Of a DNA stretch of 64,000 nucleotides, positions 22,201-32,546 are shown in pieces (the first letter of the stretch is position 1; each line of letters starts with the position of its first letter). The stretch comes from Ciona savignyi (Eukaryota; Chordata; Ascidiacea; Phlebobranchia; Cionidae), in NCBI GenBank assembly GCA_000149265.1, contig CH003207.1, positions 97,648-161,647 on the forward strand, given 5' to 3'. The notes beneath the pieces are model-generated. The model saw only the letters and a list, made by a program, of their open reading frames with translations. It ran no database searches and was not told the origin of the DNA. The position numbers were made by a program, and so were the translations under genes.

Positions 22201-25200
22201 TTTTTATGATGGAAGGGGAATTAGCTGGCGATGTTTTCAAACATGACGAGTAAGTAGGAGGGTGTGGATTCGATGCTTACCTCTTGCTAGTGAAGCAAGG
22301 TTTTTTTTTGGCTGATTAGATTACAGAGGTATTTAACCTATGGGCCATGGCCCAGTAGTGAGCCATGACGCTGTTTTTTTTTATGATGGAAGGGGAATTA
22401 GCTGGCGATGTTTTCAAACATGACTAGTAAGTAGGAGGGTGTGGGTGCGATGCTTGCATCTTGCTATTGAAATGTAGTGTTCCAGCACAACTTATTTCTT
22501 TGTTGCTCGGAATATATCCTCGACCGCCACAATACAACTACGCAACTGTACAACTCGTAACTTTACACCATTTACTACATAACTACTCGCTTTAAGCAAA
22601 AGATACAACCAAATATCCAGAAAATCAGACAAACAAACAATTAACGAAACAAGGCAATAACGTAAAATCGGCGAGCGTCCAAAAATGCAAGGAATTTAAA
22701 CCACATAGAAATAAAATAAAACAGAAACAAGGTATTTGTTTGACCGGTTAGATTAGTAGAACACGTCAGACCTTCGTCTATAAGGTTGTGGGGTCGAAAG
22801 CGTATGTTAGCTAGTCAGTTATGCCCTTGGACAATACACTTGCTTATTAGTAGGTAAAACTAAAAAAGGTGTATAGATGGATATTAATAAGAAGATCACT
22901 ATTGGGCTGTGTCTTTGTCAAAGCAGCAGACATCTACTGTACCCAAGGGCTTAATGGGTTCTATATTCAATTTTCTACTCAATTAAGGAACATCTTATTC
23001 ATGAACTGCATTAGCTCCTGACAATGGTCACATGGTAATCTGACGATTGCCTGTGCGGTAAACCTCCGCAAAAAAGAATGATTGTAAGACATAAATGGGT
23101 TGAATAAACTCAAACTGTGTAGCACAAATGGAGAAACAAATTTGTTGTTTCGTAATGATAATCATGCATGCTTAGAGAGAGACTAGTAATCCTGTTGATT
23201 TGTCGACCGCCCTGTGTTTCGTCATGACTTAAGAGAGATTTTTTCATAATATGACATTTTTGTTATAATATCACAGAGAGATTTGTTCATAATATGACAT
23301 TTTTGTTATAATATCACAGAGAGATTTTTTCATAATATGACTTGGTTTTGCTAATGTAGAAGTCGTTTTGCATTTCTGCATTCTTCAATTTTACTTCAAC
23401 TCTTAAAATCCCCCAACCTGCACGACAGGCACCGATTGCACACGATCGCCGAGATGGCCACCCAACAAGGGGACGACGAAGTTATATCGATGTACAGATT
23501 CGGGGAACATATTGAAGTGTGTGAAGGACCACTCATTTCAGATACTTTCAAGATATTTCATTTTGTCGTCACAGCTGTAAGTAATTTGTTTGTTTGTTTT
23601 TTTTTGGGGGGGGAGGAGTAAATGGGTTATTTGGGGGTAAATGGGTTTCTTGGGGGTTGTAGGGGTAAGTAGGCTATTTGGGGGGTTATAGGGGTAAATG
23701 GTTTGTTAGGAAGATTTAGGGATTAATGAATTTTTTGGGGGGTTGTAGGGGTAAATGTGGTTATATGGGTTTCTTTGGTGTTGTAGGGGATAAATGGGTT
23801 GTTATGAAAATTTAGGGGGTAAGGTATTTGTTCGTGTGGTTGTAGGGCAGCAGTGGATTTAAAAAGTGAGTGAACATATCGACACATATTTCCAAAGAAC
23901 CCGACTGTGGGCAAAAGTCTATATTAGTGTCCCATATATATTCATGTTTATGCCCCCGAATAGAAAAACTAATGGGGTTAACACACAGGCAATCGTCAGA
24001 TCACCTTGCGCCCACCGTCGAGTTTTTCAATGTGTTGTGTAAAGAGGTATTAAACATAAATAAATCGTGTGGCCTATTAATAAAGCGACCGATACATAAA
24101 AAAAACGTCTTAGTAACGAACATATAATGGGTTCGAAACTACGTTCGGTTATAAAAAACATAAATAAGTATCCCGTCCTACCTTACAAGCTTTCCTCTCA
24201 TACCCGCATATAGCATAAATGTGTATCCCGCCCATACTCAGTATCTTATCAACTTTCCACTCATACCAGCTGCACAAACTTGGCTCGAATACATGGAGAA
24301 TGCAGGGCTTGTCGCTGCCTGAGGAGTTGAAGGTACAACACACCGTGTGGTCGTTGTTGGAGAGCAGAGCTCGAAAACTCGTGAGTTTGACTCGGTTATT
24401 CTTGAATCTGTTGGTTTAAACAAGTATTATTTGGATGGTTAGCTCTGTTGGTTTAATGGGCAACACTTAAAGGAGGGATGAAGGGAAACTGCTCACTAAA
24501 ATTATGGAAACTAATTTGTTACCTGCTCTAAACACTAATCTCAATCCCAGAACTAAAACTCCAACCCCATGTTTAAAAGTATCTCTAATGTCATATTCTT
24601 CATTTTAGTGTGCAGTTTTATTTTTTCCTTCTTCCTGCTTTCTATCCTTTTTAGTTCTTCTCGTTTTAATTGAGAATTCAATATAATGGGATGGTTAGCT
24701 ATAACCTGAAGGTTGTAGGATTGAAACCAGACAATTGCTTGGTTGTTTGTCTTTAGGCAAAACATTTAGCAGCGGATTAATGGGTTCTACCAAATTGAAG
24801 AAATGTGTTTATCATATACAACACACTGCAATAGCTCCGGTAACCCGACAGTGGGCGCGAGGTGGTCTGATGATTGCCTGTGTGGTAACCCCCTTGCGTT
24901 TTCCCATACACGATCTTAATTTTAACATTCTATCTTAGCTCAGCTAATTGCTGATTTCGATCCCACAACCCTTCAGTTGACGGTTTAACACACTTGCAGT
25001 TGACCTAATTAACCTGTCTAAAACAGATATTCTCTTTTTAAAACAGACGTAGCAATATGCATTTAAAATCGCTCAATCGCACCCAGGTAAAAGAAGACCT
25101 CCCTGATAAAGTCGAATCGGATGAATCGGACGAACGTATCAAAACGGACGAATCGGACGACACGAAGTTTAACCTGCACCGTTACGATTCCATTGAGAAT

Positions 25201-25293
25201 CGGACGAAAATTCGCAGCAAATCGAGTGGACAGTGGTTGCATAAGGAGTGGGCGGAGACACAAGGAATGATTGACATCCAACGCTGCGATTAG
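16272..25293 (+). CDS. MRPL39: Mitochondrial large ribosomal subunit protein mL39
   Basis: Eleven exons: 16272-16335, 17399-17464, 17892-18016, 18593-18677, 19205-19311, 19993-20130, 21245-21344, 21894-22074, 23429-23576, 24270-24380 and 25087-25293 (TAG). Phases agree throughout, giving 443 residues. The start MNLTKNLTLISNLIHPRTAQ is a typical basic, hydroxylated mitochondrial presequence. The body matches vertebrate MRPL39: RRNLLFDEIKREQLSNRVPR, RHLSTPYHCAMH (TGS-like region), AYWRTCSVILG, GAFCCDLILG, FGEHIEVCEGPLI, and LSLPEELKVQHTVW near the end. The protein is a peripheral mitoribosome component. Relative to human it has an insertion of about 35 residues in exons 5-6 and a longer acidic tail (VESDESDERIKTDESDD). 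The exon 6 donor (GTTCCT) is weak. Several introns carry tandem repeats and hAT-like MITEs. Confidence 0.95.
16567..17282 (-). mobile_element. SINE-A copy split by a TIR element
   Basis: The tail half (16567-16779) and head half (17191-17282) of one reverse-strand SINE-A are separated by a 411-bp insertion. CCCAAGGAC, which occurs once in intact SINEs, is present on both sides. Confidence 0.85.
16780..17190. mobile_element. TIR element nested in a SINE, with 9-bp target-site duplication
   Basis: The left end is CCGTATGGAAAGTA; the right end read inward is CCAGTATGGAAAGTA. Flanks are CCCAAGGAC at 16771-16779 and 17191-17199. Subterminal CTCGAGTGTGCA motifs occur near both ends. No transposase frame is present. 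A 9-bp duplication would fit a Mutator-like element, but the superfamily is not settled. Confidence 0.75.
17650..17805. mobile_element. MITE-M copy
   Basis: Interior AAACACTAACCTCAACCCCA and right end ATTTTAGTGTGTAGTTTCCC match the family seen at 24468, 25391, 30315, 32383 and 34860. Confidence 0.65.
18240..18531 (+). mobile_element. SINE-A copy, full length
   Basis: From TTAGCTTGGTGGTTTACTGT to the TATCCTATCCTAT tail. It ends 62 bases before MRPL39 exon 4, so it is part of that intron. Confidence 0.9.
18746..18920. mobile_element. TIR-E elements, two adjacent copies
   Basis: CTAATTACTACA(A/G)GAG begins at 18752 and 18833. The second copy is closed by CCATCCTGTAGTAGATGTAG, giving a short (about 85 bp) inverted-repeat unit. 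Confidence 0.65.
19468..19640 (+). mobile_element. SINE-A copy, headless and degenerate
   Basis: Starts at AGCTTATTGGTTGTATCCTT and contains CATACACAACACACTGCAAT. Confidence 0.7.
20148..20496. mobile_element. hAT-like MITE (GGTTAAC-rich), copy 1
   Basis: Ends TAGGGCTG and (inward) TAGGGCTA, with internal repeats of GGTTAACTGATTTG. The flanks TTTGCTGT and GTAGCTGT agree at six of eight positions, an eroded 8-bp duplication. Confidence 0.65.
20515..20645 (+). mobile_element. SINE-A copy, strongly degenerate
   Basis: Only the head region (GTTGCAGGATCAAAACTAGC) and GTCCTTGGCAAGGCGC remain recognisable. Confidence 0.5.
20806..21064. mobile_element. hAT-like MITE, copy 2, with perfect 8-bp TSD
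   Basis: The 259-bp element begins TAGGGCTGTAAATTAACGG and ends (inward) TAGAGGTGCAAAAAGTTAAC. It is flanked by AAATCAAC at 20798-20805 and 21065-21072. It shares termini and GGTTAAC-rich interior with the copy at 20148 in the same MRPL39 intron. Confidence 0.88.
21085..21215 (-). mobile_element. SINE-A head half, degenerate
   Basis: Reverse strand; AGTGCCTTGACCAAGGATAT followed by a decayed tRNA-like head. Confidence 0.6.
21440..21575 (-). mobile_element. SINE-A tail half
   Basis: Reverse strand; CCAAGGGGGTTAACACACGG through GTTACTGAAGCTATTGCAGT. Confidence 0.85.
21660..21885. repeat. Minisatellite, about 20-bp unit
   Basis: Around ten units of the type AAAATGGTAAAATTACCCAC end immediately before the polypyrimidine tract of MRPL39 exon 8. 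Confidence 0.85.
22046..22475 (+). repeat. 176-bp tandem duplication carrying the MRPL39 exon 8 donor
   Basis: TTAGCTCGAGATGTTTTTAA in exon 8 recurs as TTAGCTGGCGATGTTTTCAA at 22221 and 22398, each with CATGAC(G/T)AGTAAGTAGG. There are thus three copies of the exon end and 5' splice site; the first joins the open exon. Confidence 0.88.
22735..23065 (+). mobile_element. SINE-A copy, degenerate
   Basis: Head-like GGTTAGATTAGTAGAACACG, and a tail-proximal CTGACGATTGCCTGTG near 23039; the middle is rearranged. Confidence 0.5.
23232..23341. repeat. Tandem repeat, 43-bp unit
   Basis: Two and a half units starting AGAGAGATTTTTTCATAATA, 90 bases upstream of MRPL39 exon 9. Confidence 0.85.
23595..23865. 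repeat. G-rich minisatellite in an MRPL39 intron
   Basis: Irregular units of the type GGGGGTTGTAGGGGTAAATG begin just after the exon 9 donor. Confidence 0.8.
23938..24042 (-). mobile_element. SINE-A tail half
   Basis: Reverse strand; GGGGTTAACACACAGGCAAT through GCGCCCACCGTCGAG. Confidence 0.75.
24468..24640. mobile_element. MITE-M copy
   Basis: Left GGGAAACTGCTCACTAAAAT and right CATTTTAGTGTGCAGTTTTA form the inverted termini; no coding capacity. Confidence 0.75.
24683..24935 (+). mobile_element. SINE-A copy, near full length
   Basis: Head decayed; ATACAACACACTGCAATAGC and GTAACCCGACAGTGGGCGCG well kept. It lies in the last MRPL39 intron. Confidence 0.8.
24950..25017 (-). mobile_element. 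SINE-A head fragment
   Basis: Reverse strand; TTTCGATCCCACAACCCTTC is the B-box end of the head. Confidence 0.55.
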
Positions 25294-25390
25294 TTTTATT
25301 TATTCGAAAATACAAAAAGTTTCATATTCGATCGTCGGATGTTGGTGTTATGACGCTGGGTCCGGTTGAGTCTTAAAACAAGGGGGGAAA

Positions 25391-25551
25391 TAAAAGGAGG
25401 GAAACTGCACTCTAAAATGAAGATTTTGACATTAGAGTTAGTTTAAACATGGGGTTTGAGTTAGTGTTAGTTCTGGGGTTGAGATTAGTGTTTAGGGTAG
25501 GGTTTAAATTAGTTTTTATAGTTTTAGTGAGCAGTTTCCCTCCTTTTAGTG
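25391..25551. mobile_element. MITE-M copy, best preserved termini
   Basis: Left TAAAAGGAGGGAAACTGCAC and right, read inward, ACTAAAAGGAGGGAAACTGC give terminal inverted repeats of about 25 bp around a 110-bp interior rich in GTTAGTGTT. Confidence 0.82.
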
Positions 25552-25582
25552 CTACCCTTAAAACAACGATAAAATAGATAAA

Positions 25583-25680
25583 TGTGGCCGAATGGTTAAT
25601 AGCAGCACCACCGATTTAAATACCGCTTTGGACCTAAAATCGACTTTCGTAGAACTTGTATCGGTAAAAAAAATTATGCA
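25583..25680 (+). mobile_element. SINE-B copy, degenerate
   Basis: A-box-like GTGGCCGAATGGTTAATAGC is retained; the B-box region is eroded. Confidence 0.55.
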
Positions 25681-25724
25681 TTTTTTTCAATTTTTAGTAG
25701 AACCAATAAATTCACTGGGTATAG

Positions 25725-25775
25725 GAGTTTTATGTCCAAGGACACAACCGATTAACTAGAGACTCGCCAACCGAC
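25725..25775 (-). mobile_element. SINE-A fragment
   Basis: Reverse strand; TGTCCAAGGACACAACCGAT only. Confidence 0.5.
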
Positions 25776-26940
25776 TGTGGGCTCGCGCTTGCTTTGTGTA
25801 GTTTAAGACCGAGGCGTTAGCTGAGCTTGTTTAGGTTGGCTGCCTAACGGTCTTTCGCGAGCTGCTCAGCGGAAAGTCTATTCTCCACAGAACGCACACT
25901 AATAATTATAGTGACCACGATTTGTACTGTCTTAATCTTAAACTCGAAGTTCATAACTCTTGATTCACTTTAGTTGTATTCTGCGTCTCATTCAATATAC
26001 GGTTTATTCTCGAAGCGAGTTACTTAGTACGTTATACAGCATAACGCAAATTATCTCAAGTACGTTATTGTAGGTTATTGTATAGGATATTTAAATTTCC
26101 AGAATATATAGGGAATTTACAAGGTGCGAAAAGTTTACGTGCCAGACGTTTCACATCTGCACGTTTGACTAACTGTGGGGAATTAGGTGAAAAAACTATG
26201 TTAATGATTTAAACGGCAAAAATACAAAGGCCCGTACAAGGTGATAATTACGTAAAAAGTAATAAAACACGTGAGAAAAAACATCAAACGCAAAACAACG
26301 ACGTTTAAAGTATAAAATATTTTAGACATAAATTAAAACAAATATATATTATATTAGAGGTGCCACACGACCAAGCTTTTTATCCGGATAACCAAACATT
26401 AAATAAAACAAACCATTTTTTAAAAACTGGGGCAAAAATGAATAAACCTAACCATTTCCGGGTCGTAGTGAACCATGGTTCAATACTTGGACCGTTTCCT
26501 GGCAGGTTCGAAACCGTTTAAAGGATTTATTATTTTAATCGTTAAATAATAATTCGTCACGTAGTGGGATTGCCGGAAATATTTACGGAGACGTCGCTGT
26601 ATTATTTTTCAGCAACATAAATTTTCTAACGAAAAGATAATAAAATCGGTCGCTAGACGATGCTACAGAGCTGTTGAGAAGACACAATCTTTTTATCTCA
26701 CATGGTATGAAACTTAGCAAGGGCTCTTATAACACGGGCAATCGTCGAATTACCCCGTGCATACTGTAAAGTAACCCGAGGTATTGCAGTGTGATTAAAA
26801 AGCACCATTAGAGCGTAAGTTTTCGGGATGGTTTCGATCTTACCACCCTTCGGCTGACAACCCTGTACGCGCTGCTACACCGTTAAACTACAGAATTCTT
26901 TAGAATCATCGTGAACAAGTACATGACTCTTTATGAGTTG

Positions 26941-27042
26941 GGTTGTGTGGCCGAATGGTCAACGCGACCGATACTTACACCATAACCTATAGGTTTTGGT
27001 GACGATCCCATCATGGGTTCGAAACTAAGCTCGGTAAAAAAT
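26941..27042 (+). mobile_element. SINE-B copy, full length
   Basis: GTGTGGCCGAATGGTCAACG (A box region), CCATCATGGGTTCGAAACTA (B box) and CTCGGTAAAAAAT tail. Confidence 0.8.
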
Positions 27043-27227
27043 ACCGATCATCATACATGATAGTTTGTGGTATCGATATCATAATCGACAAAAAAAATTA
27101 TATAAGAGACCCAGAGTCTTTTTTGGTTTTTAAAATCACGTCCTTTTGAACTTAATATAACAGCTCAGGCAACCCGACTGTGGACACGAGGTATTCTTAG
27201 AATGTCCTCGTTTTCTGTCATATCTAG

Positions 27228-27490
27228 TCTGACCGATTAGCTTGATGGGTTAGTGCGTCGTCTTTCAACCGAAGGGTTGTAGGTTTGTCCTTTTGCAGAG
27301 CATTCAAGAGACATTGCCTGAACCCAGCAGTGGATTAATCGATTCTACTAAATTGAAGGAACGTGTGAATCATACACAACACACTGCAATAACTGCGGTA
27401 ACCCGACGGTGGGCGCGAGGTGATCTGATGATTGCCTGTGTGTTAACCCCCTTGTTTTTCCATTCACAGGAATAAACATGAATATTTTAT
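27228..27490 (+). mobile_element. SINE-A copy, full length
   Basis: From GACCGATTAGCTTGATGGGT to AACATGAATATTTTATCC. Confidence 0.88.
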
Positions 27491-27784
27491 CCCTTCCCAC
27501 CTCGGGTAATAACCAGGAAATTCCTAATCTCACAGCAAAACCAGCCGAACTGGTAGTACGACTTAAAATTGAGATATCTGGGAATTCCAGCTTCTCTTAC
27601 ATTGTCTACACGGAATTTTTCTTCAGTGGTTAATTCGATGAGTCAGATTTGAGATTTCGGTATAAAGTTGAGGTTTAGGTGGAATTTAATCGACCGAATT
27701 TATATTTTATTGGTCATTATTTATGCTAATTTGAATTTCTATGTAGAACTATAACTTTCGTTATAACATGGGTGGTTTTCGGCC

Positions 27785-28052
27785 AAATAGCATGGTGGGT
27801 TAGTGTTGCAGATTCGAAACTGGGCATTAGGTTGTCGGTTGTGTCCTTGGGCAAGGCACTTTACGGACATTGCCTGAACCCAGCGGATTAATAGGTTCTA
27901 CCAAATTGAAGAAACGTGTCTATCATACACAACACATTGCAATAGCTCCGGTAACCCGGCGGTTGGCGCGATGCGATCTAACGATTGCCCGTGTGATAAC
28001 CCCCTTGGTTTTCCTTTCACCGGGGATAAACATGAATATCATATCCTATCCT
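27785..28052 (+). mobile_element. SINE-A copy with a head deletion
   Basis: The anticodon-arm part of the head is missing; the rest ends in ATATCATATCCTATCCTTG. Confidence 0.85.
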
Positions 28053-28164
28053 TGCATTTCTTTTAATTTTAGCAAAACCTAATAATCCACTGTATTTAAG
28101 TAATATCTGCTAAGTGCTTCTTTGATTTCACAACATTTCGATTGAAAAACGATTCATTAAGCGC

Positions 28165-28262
28165 TATGACTAACGACACAACCGACCAGATAGCGACTGG
28201 TTTCGATCCCACAACCTTTCTGCTGTCGTCCCGACAGGCAATTATTTGACCAACCTACCGGA
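28165..28262 (-). mobile_element. SINE-A head fragment
   Basis: Reverse strand; ACGACACAACCGACCAGATA and the tRNA-like head. Confidence 0.6.
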
Positions 28263-28407
28263 CTTGTTATCAAAAAAAATTATAGGAGCATTTGCGTTTC
28301 AACTGATTATTCCTAGTTGCCCTGTCAATTCGTCTGCAATAACTTAGGAAATTAATTTTATTCCCGAAAATCAACACCTTTAAGCGATTCCATCAAACAT
28401 CTTATTT

Positions 28408-28505
28408 TTACCGAGCCAAGTTTCGAACCCATAATGGGCTCGTCACCAGGACCGTTTTTGTGTCGGTATGTATATCGTTAACCATTCGGCCACACGATCG
28501 TACAA
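28408..28505 (-). mobile_element. SINE-B copy, full length
   Basis: Plus-strand view reads TTTCGAACCCATAATGGGCT then GTTAACCATTCGGCCACACG, the reverse complements of B and A boxes. Confidence 0.8.
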
Positions 28506-28874
28506 CACACATCATATTTGCAACGCAATCGAGCAATCTAGTCAAATACTGCGTGTTCAAGTAATACTCAACAGATATTGCCGGAATTCAGTCAATTTTC
28601 GCCATGTATTTTTGAATGGTTTTTCGGGAAGTGTTGATCAAAATACCATGTTTTGACCAAAGTCGAGAAACCGTATGATTTGCTCTTTAAAAATTTAAAA
28701 AATACACGCCAAATTACGTCAAATTAAAAAAAACTACAAACGTTACGGCACGACGTAGTATCAAATTTGACAGGGTAACGACTAAAAATCCACAAAATCC
28801 ATGTCTACCCCACACTTTATCTTACTAGTGGGGTATTGAGCCTTAAATATAAGTTAGGGTGACTTGTTCACGGA

Positions 28875-28985
28875 ACGGTACGATCGTGTTGCCGACTGAT
28901 TAACGCGACCGATGCAAATGCCGACAAAACATGGTTCTAGTGACTAGCCGATAGGGTTCGAAACTCTGCTCAGATAAAAAAATCT
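28875..28985 (+). mobile_element. SINE-B copy, degenerate
   Basis: TTAACGCGACCGATGCAAAT and GATAGGGTTCGAAACTCTG remain. Confidence 0.65.
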
Positions 28986-29016
28986 AAACTGTAAAAATTG
29001 TAAAAAAATGTGTTCG

Positions 29017-29330
29017 GCTGGTCGGTCTAGCGGTTAAATGCGTCGCCTTTCAATCGAAAGGTTGCAGCTCCGAAAATAGTCGCTAGCTACTCGGTTGTGT
29101 CCTTGGGCAAGGCACTTTACGGACATTGCCCCAGCCAAGCGGATTAATGGGTTCTACTAAATTGATGGAACGTGTCTATCATATACAACACACTGCAATA
29201 TCTCGGGTAACCCGACGGTGGGCGCGAGGTGATCTGACGATTGCTCGTGTGTTAACACCCTTGGTTTTCCCATTTACGGGGATAATCATAAATATCCTAT
29301 CCTATATCGTATATCCTATCCTAAACAAAA
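29017..29330 (+). mobile_element. SINE-A copy, full length
   Basis: Well preserved from GGTCTAGCGGTTAAATGCGT to a long TATCCTATCC tail. It is nearly the last SINE-A before a 28-kb interval with only two more beyond 30.8 kb. Confidence 0.9.
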
Positions 29331-29610
29331 CGTCGATTCGCGAAAAAATGCATTTCGTCGTCGAGAAACTGATGAACAGATTAGCGAATGGAGATTATTA
29401 TGACGTCATAGTTCACCGAATTCTAGCGACTTCTCTAATCAACAAGAATCGCTGATTCCCGCCAATTCCGGAAAGCGAGGTCGATTTTCGCCGAAGAGGC
29501 GCCCGATTACCGACGTCATAGGGTATTCCCCTCTGTGCAAGCGTGCAATTCGCCCCGGGGATGAGCGTGAAAATGATCGCGCGATAATTCCAACTATGAG
29601 GTGTTTGTGC
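29330..29610. promoter_or_regulatory. Unique GC-richer block, candidate cis-regulatory element
   Basis: Free of recognised repeats. It holds two TGACGTCATA-type (CREB/ATF) sites at about 29400 and 29511 and a CCGGAA (ETS-type) core near 29468. Function is inferred only from composition and motifs. Confidence 0.3.
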
Positions 29611-30314
29611 GGGTTGTTACATCACAATAACAGTTCAAACTTACTAGGTCTCTCCTTATATGGAAAAACCACTGTCTGATGCACAATTCCCGTGAGCGAC
29701 TGTTACAGACAAAATAAACAACGATTTTAAGTCGAAAATATAATTTTAAAGATTACCTAATTTTGCCGATCTTATGCCCTTAACAGCAGCAAAGGGTACT
29801 GTATTTTATTATGAATTTTCCCCTTTAAGAACATAATTAAAAGAACACACGCTTAGAATATAGCAAAAAACGAATGCCCGAGCTAATTTTAATGTTAAAA
29901 TTGTGATGTTAAATTTGGAAAGTAAATGGAAAATCTAATTTTAGAAACTGTTTACGCTAAACTTGGCTCGTCTTCTATCATCAAATATTGGGCGTCGATC
30001 AATGGTTATTCCTTTGGTATCGCATATGAGCAGTAGGTTAAAAGCATGAGTTAATTCGCCGCTGAATTTATTCTCGACAAAAATAGGCGGCAAAGGAACC
30101 CAGGGTCTAAAGATAGCAGTAGACTGTGGACGGTCGTGTTACATTATTGGCAGAAACTAATTGTAAGTAGTGATACGACTGTCTGAAGTAGGATACTCGG
30201 GTAATCTCTGTAAAGGCTATGGATGGGAATACATAGGTGTTTGATGCATTTTTGGCAACATATGTGTGCATAATAGTAAAGATGGACGTCAAGAAAATTC
30301 GGGACAAGACTTAA

Positions 30315-30482
30315 AGGCGTGAATAAGGAAAACTCTTTACTAAAACTGTGGGAAATAAATTTATCCCTGCCCAAAACACTTATATTAACCCCATAGCTAA
30401 CACTAATTTAAATTCCGGTCCTTACACTAAACTTAACGCCATAATATTTATTTTAATGTGCAGTTTTCCTCCTTTCCCTTCT
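30315..30482. mobile_element. MITE-M copy
   Basis: AAGGAAAACTCTTTACTAAA at the left and TTTTAATGTGCAGTTTTCCT at the right, with the family interior. Confidence 0.65.
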
Positions 30483-30569
30483 TACTGTTTTCAGTTTTTC
30501 CCAACAAACGTTTGTCCGTGCCGATGGAATACGCATGGCGGCTTTATAACATATAGGTTATCGTTTAGC

Positions 30570-30765
30570 ACCTGGTCTTGTGCCTGAATGATTTACGCGG
30601 CCGATTTATAAACCGAATTAAGAAAAAACAAACCCAGTTAATCTATAGATTAAACTAAAAATGAAGTAATGCCTCAAATATTAAACATACTTTAATAGTG
30701 CCGGTAACCTGACGGTGGGCATGTGGTAATCCAGACAATTACCTTGATAGCAACCTAAAAGAAAG
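30570..30765 (+). mobile_element. SINE-B head joined to a SINE-A middle
   Basis: CTGAATGATTTACGCGGCCG resembles the SINE-B head. From about 30640 the sequence matches the SINE-A middle (CGGTAACCTGACGGTGGGCA). Confidence 0.5.
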
Positions 30766-30887
30766 TTTAAAATCAACGAGAAGTTTACTTTTAACCTTTT
30801 TTTTCTTTTACAAATATACGAAGTACAAAAGGGTTTTAAGAATGAAGGAGGTAACAAACAAAAAACGCACGAAGGTCATCAACCCTG

Positions 30888-30968
30888 CCCAGACGCCCCA
30901 AACGCCCCAAACGCCCCAAACGCCCCAGACGCCCCAAACGCCCCAAACGCCCAAGGCGCCCCAGGGCC
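30888..30968. repeat. 9-bp tandem repeat (CCCCAAACG)n
   Basis: About nine units with few substitutions. It produces an open TPQ tripeptide frame, which is not taken as a gene. Confidence 0.9.
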
Positions 30969-31709
30969 CGTATTTTCCTAATAACCGTTCCTACCTCCCG
31001 GAACTGGTGGCTGGGGAACCGGAAATACTACATACGTAACTTCCTTCCCAGGAATCGAACATACTATCGAGGAATGCCTAATCACTCCAAGAACGTCAAT
31101 TTTACGCGTGGTTTCCACGTTTTCACGTTGCCAGAAATGTATCAGCCGTTTTTCGACCGAATCGTTATTTTCTCCTAACTTACCACAAAGTTATAATTAA
31201 TTGCAGGAAGTTGAATTTTGATCACTTTGAATCAAGTTTTTTGAACTTCGCTTTGCTTATTGACCTTACCCAGCTTAATAAATAAGTAAATACTTAATTA
31301 GTCAGTGATTTTCCATAAAAATAATGTTGAAATTTTGCCCGACAAACTTTATAAAACATTATATTAACAATTAGAATAAATTATCAAAAAATAGGTCTGA
31401 GATAATTTACTATTTAAGGAAAAACTAATAATGCCGTTAATTCAAGCTAGTCTCGCATATAAAAATAGATTTCGACTTAAATGTTTTCTGATTTACCTAA
31501 GATTAGAGTAAATACTTGAAGATAAGTTAGTAACGATTCCCAAAATAACACATTAATCAACACAAAACAATATCTTAGTTTACTTCACCTGATTTAACTT
31601 AATTTAGATGTTTTTCCTTTTTTGTTACTATGTTAAATATTAGAATAAAAGTTAAGATTTTCCGCCAGTATATTTATTTACATCGTTTAAATTTTAATTT
31701 TCCTTGATG

Positions 31710-31762
31710 TGTTATACCGAAATGTCGTTTTGCCGTTGTTTTCAAACTTTCCTTTTGCCAAA
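31710..31762 (-). repeat. Repeat-D core fragment
   Basis: TGTCGTTTTGCCGTTGTTTT is the reverse complement of the family core. Confidence 0.5.
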
Positions 31763-32382
31763 TTTTAAGTGTGTTTCTTTAATTATTGCATTTAACGTAA
31801 GAAAAAAAACAAATAAAACAAACAAATACAAATCAATCAACACATATTTTCGCCGCTAGATGGTACAATGGAGCACATAGCCTAGCCTCGACGAAAAAAA
31901 ACTTCTTTTTCGGTTTTTATTTTTTCCTTTTTTGAAACCCGAGTCGCCGTAGTATTCGGTGGTAGTGAAGTGAATCGGCACTTTACACGAGGTTCTCTGT
32001 GGAGTCATAATGCAAGTTATTGCGTCACAGTCGTGAGCCTTATGACGAATTTTAGTCAAGGTGGCGAAAGGATTACGAAATTTCAACTTTTACCGCCCTA
32101 GGTATGTAAGCATTAGAAGCATGAGGGGTATTTGCCGCATATATAAATGTACATTGTGTATTATTTCAGTGTATTTTGAATCAAAGTAACGAACCGGATT
32201 TAGGGTTATCGTGTTATACTACACCAGACTGACTCGACACCAGTTTGTGTTAATGATTCAGAGGATATTATGGGAAGGGACAGGTGTAAGGGGGGAAATT
32301 GTATAATAAATTCAATATTAGGAGGGTATAGTGCTAAATATGGTTAAGAGTGAACGTTAGTTTTGTGGTTTAGATTAAAGGG

Positions 32383-32546
32383 AAAAAGAACAAGGGAAAC
32401 TGCACAAAAATAAAGATTATGGCGTTAGGTCTTCTGTTAGGGCTTGGGTCAGAATTAGGGTTAATTCTAGGATTAAAATTAGTGTTTATGTTAGGGTTAG
32501 AATTAGTTTTCATAGTTTTAGTGAGCAGTTTCCCTTCTTTTACTAC
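32383..32546. mobile_element. MITE-M copy
   Basis: AGGGAAACTGCACAAAAATA left, TTTTAGTGAGCAGTTTCCCT right; interior rich in TTAGGGTTAG. Confidence 0.75.

Noticed and set aside
30842..31039. Frame encoding a TPQ repeat
   Set aside because: It is a direct product of the (CCCCAAACG)n tandem repeat; no flanking gene structure.
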